Below are positions 43,232-50,952 of a DNA stretch of 64,000 bases, in pieces (position 1 is the stretch's first letter; the number at the start of each line of letters is the position of its first letter). Below the pieces are notes generated by a model, which saw only the letters and a program-made list of their open reading frames with translations, ran no database searches and was not told the DNA's origin. Origin of the DNA: Casp-Chloro-G3 sp002816715 (GTDB lineage: Bacteria; Chloroflexota; Dehalococcoidia; Lucifugimonadales; UBA3495); NCBI GenBank assembly GCA_027623815.1, contig JAQBUV010000003.1, positions 25,071-89,070 of the forward strand, in the 5' to 3' direction. The translations under genes and the position numbers were made by a program.

Positions 43232-44719
43232 TTACTCCTGGTTGCTGTTCTGGTTGCGTTGATTGTTGAGAAATTCCGCCGCCATGTTAAGGGCTTGCTC
43301 GCGGGTAGTGATCTCTCCGGCGGCTTGGGCCTCGTTGATTTGCTCAATCAACGTCCCAATGTGCGGGCCGGGGGTTAGTTTGAATTCTTGGATCAGGTCA
43401 TGTCCAGTTAGCAAACGGGCCGAACTGTCCGGTTTAGTTTGATCCGCCCCGCCTTGTAAAATGTGCGTCATCATTCTAGCATGTCTGGCCCAGTCATCAG
43501 GTAGCACTTCTGGGCCTTTTGCCGCCAGATAGTCGGCCATTGCCAGGTACAAGGTGTCGATGGCCACGTCTCCCAGGTCACGGAAATAGCGGTAGACCGC
43601 CCGATTGGTGGGCAAATCCTCCCCGTGGTGCATATTGCTGGGACGCAGGTGCTGCTCCACCATTTTAGACACCATCGCTATCCCCCGAGAACTCAGCCTC
43701 AGGTGGGACAGCCGCTGGTGAGCCATCTCGGCGCCCATTTCCGAGTGCCCCAGGAACCTAGTCCTACCCGTTGCGTCCTGGGCCTTGGTTTGAGGCTTGG
43801 CGATGTCATGGAGTAACGCGGTCAGCTTGAGAATAGTGCGCCGGGTGTGGCCGTCGCTGGCCTGTTGATTGAAGTAATCCACCGACTCTTGTGTCCAGGG
43901 GACATGGGAATATATGGCCGAATTCTGGTGACCCTTGGTGACTAGTTCCGCAGTCTCCACCGTATGAATTGAGTGCCCCCAAACATCCCAGTAGTGGACT
44001 ATGGGCTGCTCTACTCCTTTGGTGATCGCCAACTCTGGGATGACCCGGCAAAGCAAGTCCAGCCGGTCGAGAATTTCCAGTTGGCTGCTGGCATTGTCTC
44101 CGGCCAGGATCGCCAGGAACTCGTCCCGCACCCGCTCCGGGGAGACTTTCTCGATACGGTGAGCTTCGGAGCGAATCAGGCTGGCGGTTTCCGGTTCCAG
44201 ACGAAACCGTAGACGAGATGCCAGACGGACCGCCCGCAGCAGCCGACCGGGGTCTGCTGCAAATACCTGGGGGTGCGTAACCCGAATCCGCTTTTGGGCC
44301 AGGTCGGCGATGCCGCCGGTCGGGTCAATGACCGCATCTCGCCACTGGTCGCTCAACCAGCTAGCCAATGGCAATGCCAAGGCATCTACGGTAAAGTCTC
44401 GGCGGTGCAGGTCTTCCCCAATGCTCCCGGAGAATCCGGCCAGGTCAATGTTCCACTGCTGGCCGTCCTGGTCGGTTGACACTATCCGGCAAACGCTGTG
44501 GGTTCGGCTGAGCGGTACATAGGTGCCGTCCAACTCCCGGGCCAAGGCTTGACCCAATGCCTGGGGGTCGCCGGGCATTGCGACGTCAATGTCTTTGGAA
44601 GGTTTAGAAATGAGCGAATCTCTTAGGTAGCCGCCCACCAGGAAGGCGGAGCATTGGCGAGAATCAAGGAATGCGCTCAGTTTGGCCAGTATGTCTGGGG
44701 AATTATTTGCGGCAATCAC
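43232..44719 (-). CDS. cca: CCA tRNA nucleotidyltransferase / poly(A) polymerase family with HD domain
   Basis: A 495-residue class II nucleotidyltransferase, adding CCA to tRNA 3' ends or A residues. The catalytic VGGYLRDSLISKPSKDIDVA motif is near residues 28-47. RRDFTVDALALPL and the RVTHPQVFAADPGRLLRAVR neck block follow. An HD domain (LTALLHDIAKPQT) lies near residues 290-310, suggesting a phosphohydrolase activity. The start is GTG. CCA-addition is the likelier role, as no other cca-like gene is in the window, but this is not proof. Confidence 0.9.
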   Translation of the reverse strand: MIAANNSPDILAKLSAFLDSRQCSAFLVGGYLRDSLISKPSKDIDVAMPGDPQALGQALARELDGTYVPLSRTHSVCRIVSTDQDGQQWNIDLAGFSGSIGEDLHRRDFTVDALALPLASWLSDQWRDAVIDPTGGIADLAQKRIRVTHPQVFAADPGRLLRAVRLASRLRFRLEPETASLIRSEAHRIEKVSPERVRDEFLAILAGDNASSQLEILDRLDLLCRVIPELAITKGVEQPIVHYWDVWGHSIHTVETAELVTKGHQNSAIYSHVPWTQESVDYFNQQASDGHTRRTILKLTALLHDIAKPQTKAQDATGRTRFLGHSEMGAEMAHQRLSHLRLSSRGIAMVSKMVEQHLRPSNMHHGEDLPTNRAVYRYFRDLGDVAIDTLYLAMADYLAAKGPEVLPDDWARHARMMTHILQGGADQTKPDSSARLLTGHDLIQEFKLTPGPHIGTLIEQINEAQAAGEITTREQALNMAAEFLNNQRNQNSNQE

Positions 44720-44802
44720 AAAGAAGTTAGCCTGAGGCTAGGCTAGCCGGGGGGATGACATGAATAATAGATGACATAATAAAGTAGAATGCATCAGATG
44801 GT

Positions 44803-45384
44803 CTATTCCTGGGATTTTCCTGGCGTACCGCTTTCTGGTAGCTCAGACTCAGGCGAGGCGTCGTCTGATTTTTGAGTCTCCGCTTCTTCTTGGGGGTTGC
44901 CTTCTTGCGGATTATAGGTAATTTTCCAAAGTTTTTCTCGTGAAACCAGCCGGTCAATGTATAGAATGCCATTCAAGTGGTCGGTCTCATGCTCCAATGC
45001 TTGGGCCAGCAGTCCCTCGGCCTTAATGCGTATCACCTTGCCGCTCAGGTCCAATGCCCGCGCGCGCACCTTTTCAGACCGCTTGACCGTGCCTCGATAA
45101 CCGGGAATGCTGAGGCAACCCTCTTCGATTTCCCGCTCGCCCTCCCGTCGTATTATTTCCGGGTTGATTAGGACCAGGGGTTCGTCCCAGTCCGGCAATT
45201 GAATCACCGCGACTTTCTGTAATGACCCGACCTGGTTGGCCGCCAGTCCGACGCCTTCCTCGGCGTGCATCGTCTCAACCATGTCATCGGTGTACTTTTT
45301 CATGGTGGGTGGGATTTTGCTGATCTTCTTGGCCTTTTCGCGGAGAACCCCGTCGGGGACGAATCTCATGGACAAAAGCGACAC
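44803..45384 (-). CDS. def: Peptide deformylase
   Basis: Deformylase (193 residues) removes the N-formyl group from nascent proteins. GVGLAANQVG, EGCLSIPG and HETDHLNG are the three family motifs, with the metal-binding cysteine and two histidines present. A charged C-terminal tail of about 40 residues extends beyond the catalytic core. The start is GTG with GGAGGT eight bases upstream. It lies 91 bases after priA. Confidence 0.96.
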   Translation of the reverse strand: MSLLSMRFVPDGVLREKAKKISKIPPTMKKYTDDMVETMHAEEGVGLAANQVGSLQKVAVIQLPDWDEPLVLINPEIIRREGEREIEEGCLSIPGYRGTVKRSEKVRARALDLSGKVIRIKAEGLLAQALEHETDHLNGILYIDRLVSREKLWKITYNPQEGNPQEEAETQKSDDASPESELPESGTPGKSQE

Positions 45385-45475
45385 GCTGACCTACCTCCAG
45401 GTTATGCTACGGCGAATACGTAGGTGATAATAACCACGATTATAGCCGGGGATTTTTGTCAGTGTAAAGGCGGGC

Positions 45476-47986
45476 CTATAAAACATGAGCCGGGTCAACA
45501 TCGACCGTCCAATTAGAGGCAAACTTCATTCCTTCCAGGAACCGGTGCAAGTTACGCCCGCGCAGGGTGACATGCCAGCGGAAGTGGCCCCGCACCCGTT
45601 GGGGAATACCCGGCGCCGGGCCGATTACTTCAACGTCGGTCAGACCTTGGGCGTTCACCTTCAGCCGGAACAGTCGGGCAGTCTCAGTCGCCTGGCGTTG
45701 GCAGACGGTAGCGTTGATGTCCTGACACACCAGATGCACCAAACGGTTAAAGGGCGGGTTGCCCTGTTGATGCCGAGATTCAATTTCTCGTTGGTAAAGA
45801 GCCGGGTAGTCTTGCTGGGACGCGGCTATGATGGCGTAGTGGTCGGGCTGGTAGGTCTGAATGATTACCCGTCCGGGTGCAAGCCCACGACCAGCCCGCC
45901 CGGCGACCTGACATAACAAGCCAAAGGCCCGCTCGCCAGCCCTGAAGTCGGGCAGGTGCAGGCCAACGTCGGCCAGAACCACGCCCACCAGCGTCACGTT
46001 GGGCACGTCCAGTCCCTTGGCTACCATTTGGGTGCCTACCAGAACCTGAATCTCCCCGCTGGCCAGGCGGCGCATGGTCTCCTTTGGGCCAGGGCCATTG
46101 CGGGAGGCGTCGGCGTCCCATCTTTCGATATTGACGCCGGGCAGTAGTTGAGCGACCTCATCCACCACTCGTTGCGTGCCGATGCCCAGTTGTCGAATGC
46201 GAGTACCGCCGCATTGACGGCAGCTTCGGGGCATTCGAGTACGGCGGTTGCAGCGGTGGCAAAGTAATCGGGCGTTGGTATATGCGTCCGAAGAGGCATC
46301 GGCGGAATGGAAGGTCAGCGACACCGAGCAATTGGGGCAGGTAACCACGTATCCGCAATCACGGCACTGCACAATGGGCGAACTGCCGCGCCGGTTGAGG
46401 AACAGTATCGCCTGCTGGCCTTGGCGAATGCATTCAACTAGGCCCTGTTCCAACCGGCGGCTGAAGATGCTGCGGTTCCCATCGCGCAGTTCGTCACGCA
46501 TATCGCAGACTTCGGTTTGGGCCAACTGCGCCGTCTCGGCAGCATTGCTCCGGCTAATGCGGTGGGGCAGTTCCAATAGATGATGCCTGCCTCTTTGAGC
46601 GTGATAATAGGTTTCCACGTCCGGTGTGGCACTGCCCATGACGACTACCGCCTCGGTGAGTCGGGCCACCTCCAGGGCGGTGGTGCGGGCGTGATACAGT
46701 GGCTGCGCCTCCTCTTGCTTGTAAGTCCACTCGTGTTCTTCGTCGATTACGATCAATCCCAGGTTGGGCAGGGGAGCGAACAGTGCGCTGCGCGGCCCGA
46801 CCACCACGTCATAGCCGCCGTCTCGAATCTTCCACCACTGGTCAAATTTCTCCCGGGGCTTCTGGCGGCTGTGTATAATCGCTACCCGGCCGGGAAAGCG
46901 GACGCTGACCCGTTCCACAGTCTGGGCAGTGAGGCTAATTTCGGGAACTAAAAAGATAGCCTGCTGGCCTCGCGACACCACCCGTTCCATTGCCCGCAGG
47001 TAGACCTCAGTTTTGCCGCTGCCGGTAACTCCATGCAGCAGAAAGCTTTGTGGCAGTAGTTGAGTATCATTCAATCCTGCGGTGATCCGCTCCAAGGCAG
47101 CGGCTTGCGCGGCGGTGAGAGTCAACGGCGGTGCAATGCTTGGCGATTCTATAGCCGGAGATTCTATCGTCGGTGATTCCATAGATGCCAGCGATTCTGA
47201 ATTGCCCCTGACCCACTCCATCGCCAGCAGTCCCTTATCCACCAGAGCGTTGGCCGTGCCGCTGCCAAATTCCTTGTTGGCTAGAGACGTCGGGTACGGC
47301 TTTTCCGTAGAGCCTACTGCCTTTAATAGCTCAGCCTGTTTCGAAGGTAACCCTTCGATTAATAACTCGCTCGACTCGCCGGCGTGTGAAGCAATGGGAG
47401 GGCCGTTGGCAGCATTGGCCTGGGCTGGGATCAGGAAACAGTCGTAGTGAAAACGGCCCGGGTGAGGCAGGTCTACTTGCCGCTGAACCAGGCCGCGCTC
47501 TGCCAGTCGATTGACTTCGCGGGTTCCCGCGCGTCCCAATAGCTTGGTGAACTCGGCCTCGCTGAGGTGGTTCTTTTGGCCTAGAGCGCGGAGCGCTTCT
47601 TGCGTCGCCGGATTGAGCGAGGCTAGCGCATCAGCAGAAACCGTTGACGCGGCGATTCTGGAACGGACGTGGGCTTTGAAGCTGGGGGGCAACATTAACC
47701 CCAGAGCGTCGAAGAGGGAGCATAAGTAGTAACGGCTGATCCACTGGGCCAGCTTCAGGCCAAGGGGAGTAACCAAGGGTGTGGGTTCTACCGGCTGAAG
47801 GATGTCCCGGGTGTTCTCTACCTGGGGAGTGGCGGAAAGCTCCAAGACAATTCCCTGGGCCACGCGGCGACCGAACGGAACCCAGACCAACTGGCCGGGT
47901 TCAACCGTGAAAGTGTCTGGAATACTGTACGAGAAGCTACGGGATGGGCCAACCGGAGCATCCACCACGACTTCTGCGTATTTCAT
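45476..47986 (-). CDS. priA: Primosomal protein N' (PriA helicase)
   Basis: PriA (836 residues) restarts collapsed replication forks. The N-terminal 3'BD domain (MKYAEVVVDAPVGPSRSFSY) is followed by a helicase core with GVTGSGKTE and VIDEEHEW. A zinc region (CRDCGY, CPNC, CHRCN, CRQCGG) follows. IQVLVGTQMVAKGLDVPNV and VAGRAGRG belong to the second helicase domain. A Ser/Pro/Ile-rich stretch near residue 270-285 contains short repeats of the SPxIESP type. Length is at the upper end of normal. Confidence 0.96.
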   Translation of the reverse strand: MKYAEVVVDAPVGPSRSFSYSIPDTFTVEPGQLVWVPFGRRVAQGIVLELSATPQVENTRDILQPVEPTPLVTPLGLKLAQWISRYYLCSLFDALGLMLPPSFKAHVRSRIAASTVSADALASLNPATQEALRALGQKNHLSEAEFTKLLGRAGTREVNRLAERGLVQRQVDLPHPGRFHYDCFLIPAQANAANGPPIASHAGESSELLIEGLPSKQAELLKAVGSTEKPYPTSLANKEFGSGTANALVDKGLLAMEWVRGNSESLASMESPTIESPAIESPSIAPPLTLTAAQAAALERITAGLNDTQLLPQSFLLHGVTGSGKTEVYLRAMERVVSRGQQAIFLVPEISLTAQTVERVSVRFPGRVAIIHSRQKPREKFDQWWKIRDGGYDVVVGPRSALFAPLPNLGLIVIDEEHEWTYKQEEAQPLYHARTTALEVARLTEAVVVMGSATPDVETYYHAQRGRHHLLELPHRISRSNAAETAQLAQTEVCDMRDELRDGNRSIFSRRLEQGLVECIRQGQQAILFLNRRGSSPIVQCRDCGYVVTCPNCSVSLTFHSADASSDAYTNARLLCHRCNRRTRMPRSCRQCGGTRIRQLGIGTQRVVDEVAQLLPGVNIERWDADASRNGPGPKETMRRLASGEIQVLVGTQMVAKGLDVPNVTLVGVVLADVGLHLPDFRAGERAFGLLCQVAGRAGRGLAPGRVIIQTYQPDHYAIIAASQQDYPALYQREIESRHQQGNPPFNRLVHLVCQDINATVCQRQATETARLFRLKVNAQGLTDVEVIGPAPGIPQRVRGHFRWHVTLRGRNLHRFLEGMKFASNWTVDVDPAHVL

Positions 47987-48022
47987 AGACCAGCCATCGT
48001 GTGAATGCTGACGTTCGCCGGG

Positions 48023-48415
48023 TTAAGTTTCGGAAGGTGGCTCCGCAGGCTGATTCCTCTCGCGGCGAACCCGGGGCTTCTCTTTGATTCGGGCTGCCCG
48101 TCCCTGTAGACCGCGCAGATAGTACAACTTGGCCCGGCGTACCATACCCTGGCGAGTCACTTCCAAAGAATCGATCAATGGAGAGTGGAGGGGGAACGTG
48201 CGCTCTATGCCGACACCGCCGTTAGCAATGCGCCGGACAGTGAAGTTGGAGGCGGGGCCTTTGCCGTTCTGGCGACGAATTACCACGCCTTGGAAGGCCT
48301 GCACTCGCTCTCGGTCGCCCTCACGAATTCGGAAATTAACCTTTACTGAATCGCCTGGCCCAAAGTCAGGAATCTTGTCATTAACTTTGAGGCCTAATAG
48401 CTGCGAAGCGTCCAT
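48023..48415 (-). CDS. rplS: 50S ribosomal protein L19
   Basis: L19 (130 residues) lies at the 30S-50S interface. The core IPDFGPGDSVKVNFRIREGDRERVQAFQGVV, given as its region near residues 15-45, with GIERTFPLHSPLIDSLEV and KLYYLRGLQGRAARIKEK is diagnostic. It is a monocistronic gene here with a hairpin in its leader. Confidence 0.96.
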   Translation of the reverse strand: MDASQLLGLKVNDKIPDFGPGDSVKVNFRIREGDRERVQAFQGVVIRRQNGKGPASNFTVRRIANGGVGIERTFPLHSPLIDSLEVTRQGMVRRAKLYYLRGLQGRAARIKEKPRVRRERNQPAEPPSET

Positions 48416-48477
48416 TTTGATCGCCTTTCCAGAGTTAGATGTAAAGATGTCAATGGGATGTTGGTATGCTGGTCGGA

Positions 48478-48510
48478 GCCTCTTCAGAAGAGGCAGGGTC
48501 TATGATAACA
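48478..48510 (-). promoter_or_regulatory. Extended -10 promoter and 5' hairpin of rplS
   Basis: On the minus strand TGT precedes TATCAT (48502-48507). The predicted transcript would start near 48495. GCCTCTT / AAGAGGC (48488-48494 and 48478-48484) forms a 7-bp hairpin with a 3-base loop right at that start. The leader is about 80 bases. A ribosomal-protein leader or mRNA stabiliser is possible. Confidence 0.4.
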
Positions 48511-48599
48511 CGCCAGGCGACGATTTGGAACCGGCTGAGACCTTACCCAAAAACTCCGCTAATTTGGCTTGGGATGGGTGGATCGGAAGTCCACAACCG

Positions 48600-48622
48600 C
48601 TCTAGGGGAGCCTGGCGAAGGA
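48600..48622. repeat. Possible fragment of the dispersed repeat
   Basis: GGGAGCCTGGCGAAGGACAT resembles one arm (GAGCCTGTCGAAGGACGG) of the repeat at 40341. The second arm is missing. Confidence 0.35.
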
Positions 48623-48634
48623 CATTTTAGACCG

Positions 48635-48664
48635 GCCCTAAGAACCTTAGCCCTAAGAACCTTA
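48635..48664. repeat. 15-bp tandem duplication across the lipoprotein stop codon
   Basis: GCCCTAAGAACCTTA occurs twice in a row (48635-48649, 48650-48664). The second copy contains the TAA stop of the lipoprotein gene on the minus strand, and the other duplicates a stop just behind it. Confidence 0.8.
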
Positions 48665-49519
48665 GCACAGACCGCTGTCCAACTGGTCGAACACTCCCTG
48701 GGCTTGACGATTTTTTGGAGAGACGGTACCGTCGCTTGCCACCGCCCATACGCCATAATTGGCGCTGATATTGGTCTTGGCCGTTACTACCCATTCGCCT
48801 TTTGCCGAGTTCAACGTGGCTTGCAAGTCATCAATTGCCATGTTCGGGTAGCAGTTCACCAGCGTCGCCCACAGAGTGGTGACCGCTTGAGATGCCTCAG
48901 TGATGTCGGAATTTAGCAATGGCGATGGGGTGGGGGTAAAAAACCCGCTGAATAGCCCGGGGGTGCAATCCTGGTTAATCAGCGGTTCCCACTGGCGGGC
49001 TCGAATATTGTGGGCCTGGATTACGCCTGAACTTGGGTCTACCTTCCAGAGGCCGTATTGGTCTGATGGCTCACCGGCGGCTTGCACAAACCATTCCCCT
49101 TGGATTTGTCTGGCCTCCAGATCGTTGACCTTGATGGAAACGCACTGGGTCAGGTAGGCCCACACCAGATTGCGAGCTTGGTCATCATTGCCTGGCGTGG
49201 TTACGGTCGGTACTGGGATCGCAGCTGCCGGAATTTCCGTTGGAGTGGGACTTGGCTCGGGTTCGGCGGCAGCCGTCTCTTTATCCGCCTGTTCCAGTTG
49301 GTCTACTTCCGTAAGGATTCGTTCCAGTCCTACTTCAGCCAGTTCCGGAGAAGTCTCTTCAGTAGGTTCATCGCCGGGTAATGCTTCCTCGTCGTCTCCA
49401 TTAAAAGGATTGCAGGCAAGCAATAGTGTGGCGGATAAAAGGAGGATTATGAACAGCGACGCCGAAAAACGGCGCGGGCCCCGAATGAAGTTGTATGTGG
49501 AATTGATGGGTGATTCCAT
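48662..49519 (-). CDS. Putative lipoprotein, hypothetical
   Basis: I do not recognise the 285-residue mature part. A lipoprotein signal is plausible: RRFSASLFIILLLSATLLLAC with cysteine near residue 36, preceded by arginines. The mature N-terminus is acidic with a Pro/Glu linker. The C-terminal two thirds contains two similar halves: VWAYLTQCVSIKVNDLEARQ and LWATLVNCYPNMAIDDLQAT, each followed by GEWVV/GEWFV and YGLWKVD/YGVWAVA. This is an internal duplication of about 80-90 residues. It is probably anchored on the outer face of the membrane. Function unknown. Confidence 0.78.
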   Translation of the reverse strand: MESPINSTYNFIRGPRRFSASLFIILLLSATLLLACNPFNGDDEEALPGDEPTEETSPELAEVGLERILTEVDQLEQADKETAAAEPEPSPTPTEIPAAAIPVPTVTTPGNDDQARNLVWAYLTQCVSIKVNDLEARQIQGEWFVQAAGEPSDQYGLWKVDPSSGVIQAHNIRARQWEPLINQDCTPGLFSGFFTPTPSPLLNSDITEASQAVTTLWATLVNCYPNMAIDDLQATLNSAKGEWVVTAKTNISANYGVWAVASDGTVSPKNRQAQGVFDQLDSGLC

Positions 49520-49685
49520 GCTTTGAAAGTGCGCAGCCTATTGATAGATCGTTTGATAAATCGTGCGAAGGCTTTGTTCGGGGAAAGGTGCCAACACTTC
49601 CAGTTTATCCGACCCGGGTGTCCAACACCGGAGTGCCTACCCATGGGAGGACAGGGGGTTATCCAATACATGTAATACATTTAGG

Positions 49686-50381
49686 TCAACCAGCGCAATC
49701 GGTAGGCAGGGGTTGCTGGGTCGAAACTTGTGAAGCGAAGTCTGGATCCAATGACGTTGGTTCCAATCCCTGGGCGGCGCTACCCGAGAAGGCAAGTCCG
49801 CCGTATCCGGTGGTGTTCATATGCGCCCGCACAATGACCCGGTCGTCTGAGCCAACGCTTACTGGCCCGCCCGAGCGGGTGAAGGGCTGCTCACCTACAT
49901 GACTATGCAGCAGCACCCGGCGGTAGATCAGGTCTCCTTGCGGGGATAACACCTCCCACCAATCGGCGTACTGTTCGCAACCAATGTCAGGACTCTCCAC
50001 GCTGACTGAGAAAGTGTAACTGTCGGGACCACCGCCAACCGTTACCTTGGTCACGTTAGCGCGATCAGGGTCAACGTGGGAAACTGAATTTGGCGCGACT
50101 GCTGCCGTTGGGGACAGGTATGTCTCAGGCGTCATGCTGGCAGCCGATGTTGGCGGGAATGTGGTTGGAGCGGGAGCCACCGTGATGCTAGGGTCTGGAT
50201 CGGGTGAGTCTGCGACGGAGGCCAGATTGTTGGTTGTACTCGCTTCCACGGAAGTTGGTGCGGCTATCTCCGGTGCCGCCGGGGATGGGACTATCGCCGT
50301 TGGGGCCACATTAGTGCCGTCTGTTGGTGTCTGGCACGCCAGGAGCAAGGCCGCCAACAAAATTAATCCTATAGTCTTCAT
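49686..50381 (-). CDS. Putative lipoprotein, hypothetical
   Basis: A 231-residue protein with a short signal and lipobox (MKTIGLILLAALLLAC). A long Pro/Ala/Thr/Ser-rich linker (about residues 20-95) leads to a folded C-terminal domain. This contains VTVGGGPDSYTFSVSVESPDIGCEQYADWWEVLSPQG, given as its region near residues 112-150, and RRVLLHSHVGEQPFTRSGGPV. The two cysteines in the mature domain might form a disulphide. A secreted beta-rich domain is plausible. Function unknown. Confidence 0.76.
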   Translation of the reverse strand: MKTIGLILLAALLLACQTPTDGTNVAPTAIVPSPAAPEIAAPTSVEASTTNNLASVADSPDPDPSITVAPAPTTFPPTSAASMTPETYLSPTAAVAPNSVSHVDPDRANVTKVTVGGGPDSYTFSVSVESPDIGCEQYADWWEVLSPQGDLIYRRVLLHSHVGEQPFTRSGGPVSVGSDDRVIVRAHMNTTGYGGLAFSGSAAQGLEPTSLDPDFASQVSTQQPLPTDCAG

Positions 50382-50419
50382 ATTGCCTCTACGTCAAGGA
50401 ATATCTCGAATATCTTATG

Positions 50420-50456
50420 GAACATGTTCAGTATACCGTGCCGCCAATCGGGTCAA
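50420..50456 (-). promoter_or_regulatory. Putative promoter with palindrome at the start site
   Basis: On the minus strand TTGACC (50451-50456) and TATACT (50430-50435) are 15 bases apart. The palindrome GAACATGTTC (50420-50429) lies immediately downstream over the predicted +1, about 40 bases before the lipoprotein ATG. Confidence 0.4.
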
Positions 50457-50580
50457 AATTGATGCGCCTGGGATGAAGACCAGAATTAGTGACAGTAGAT
50501 GATTGATGTGCGCACAAACGTTCTATAAACTGCACGGCAAGACAAAGATGCAAGATTTCGATGAATATAAGGGAATTGAA

Positions 50581-50913
50581 ATGACTACTGTCACCGAACG
50601 GGAGCCCCAAGTCACCAGAACCGAGTGCCTGAACCGCCCGGCGCCAGTCGAGATGGTCGAAAACGATGCTCAAGGATGTGCTTGGCTAAATCTGGCGGGC
50701 GAGTGGCTCAAGATCGTGTCGGTGAAAAATCTGTGGGACATCGACGGTCATGACACCGGAGAAAAGCCATTTATACGGATGCACTTTCGGGTCATGGTCG
50801 AGGATGGCCGCCAAATACTGTTGTTCCAAGACCTGATTGACGGTTCTTGGTATCAGGATATTACCCTAGCCAGCAGTAATTATGCTCAGCCCACGCCAAT
50901 ATACCGAACCTAA
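50581..50913 (+). CDS. DUF6504-like small protein
   Basis: A 110-residue soluble protein. PAPVEMVENDAQGCAWLNLAGEWLKIVSV and the following MHFRVMVEDGRQILLFQDLIDGSWYQDI show the W-x-V ... R/D-G ... GxWY pattern I associate with DUF6504-type proteins, but this is a weak impression. AAGGGA lies 7 bases before the ATG at 50581, so the longer frame from 50503 is not used. It is divergent from a lipoprotein gene and convergent with the S9 peptidase. Function unknown. Confidence 0.62.
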   Translation: MTTVTEREPQVTRTECLNRPAPVEMVENDAQGCAWLNLAGEWLKIVSVKNLWDIDGHDTGEKPFIRMHFRVMVEDGRQILLFQDLIDGSWYQDITLASSNYAQPTPIYRT

Positions 50914-50952
50914 ACCGGGTGAAGGTTTATTCTGGAGTCTTTGTCCCGGCAC

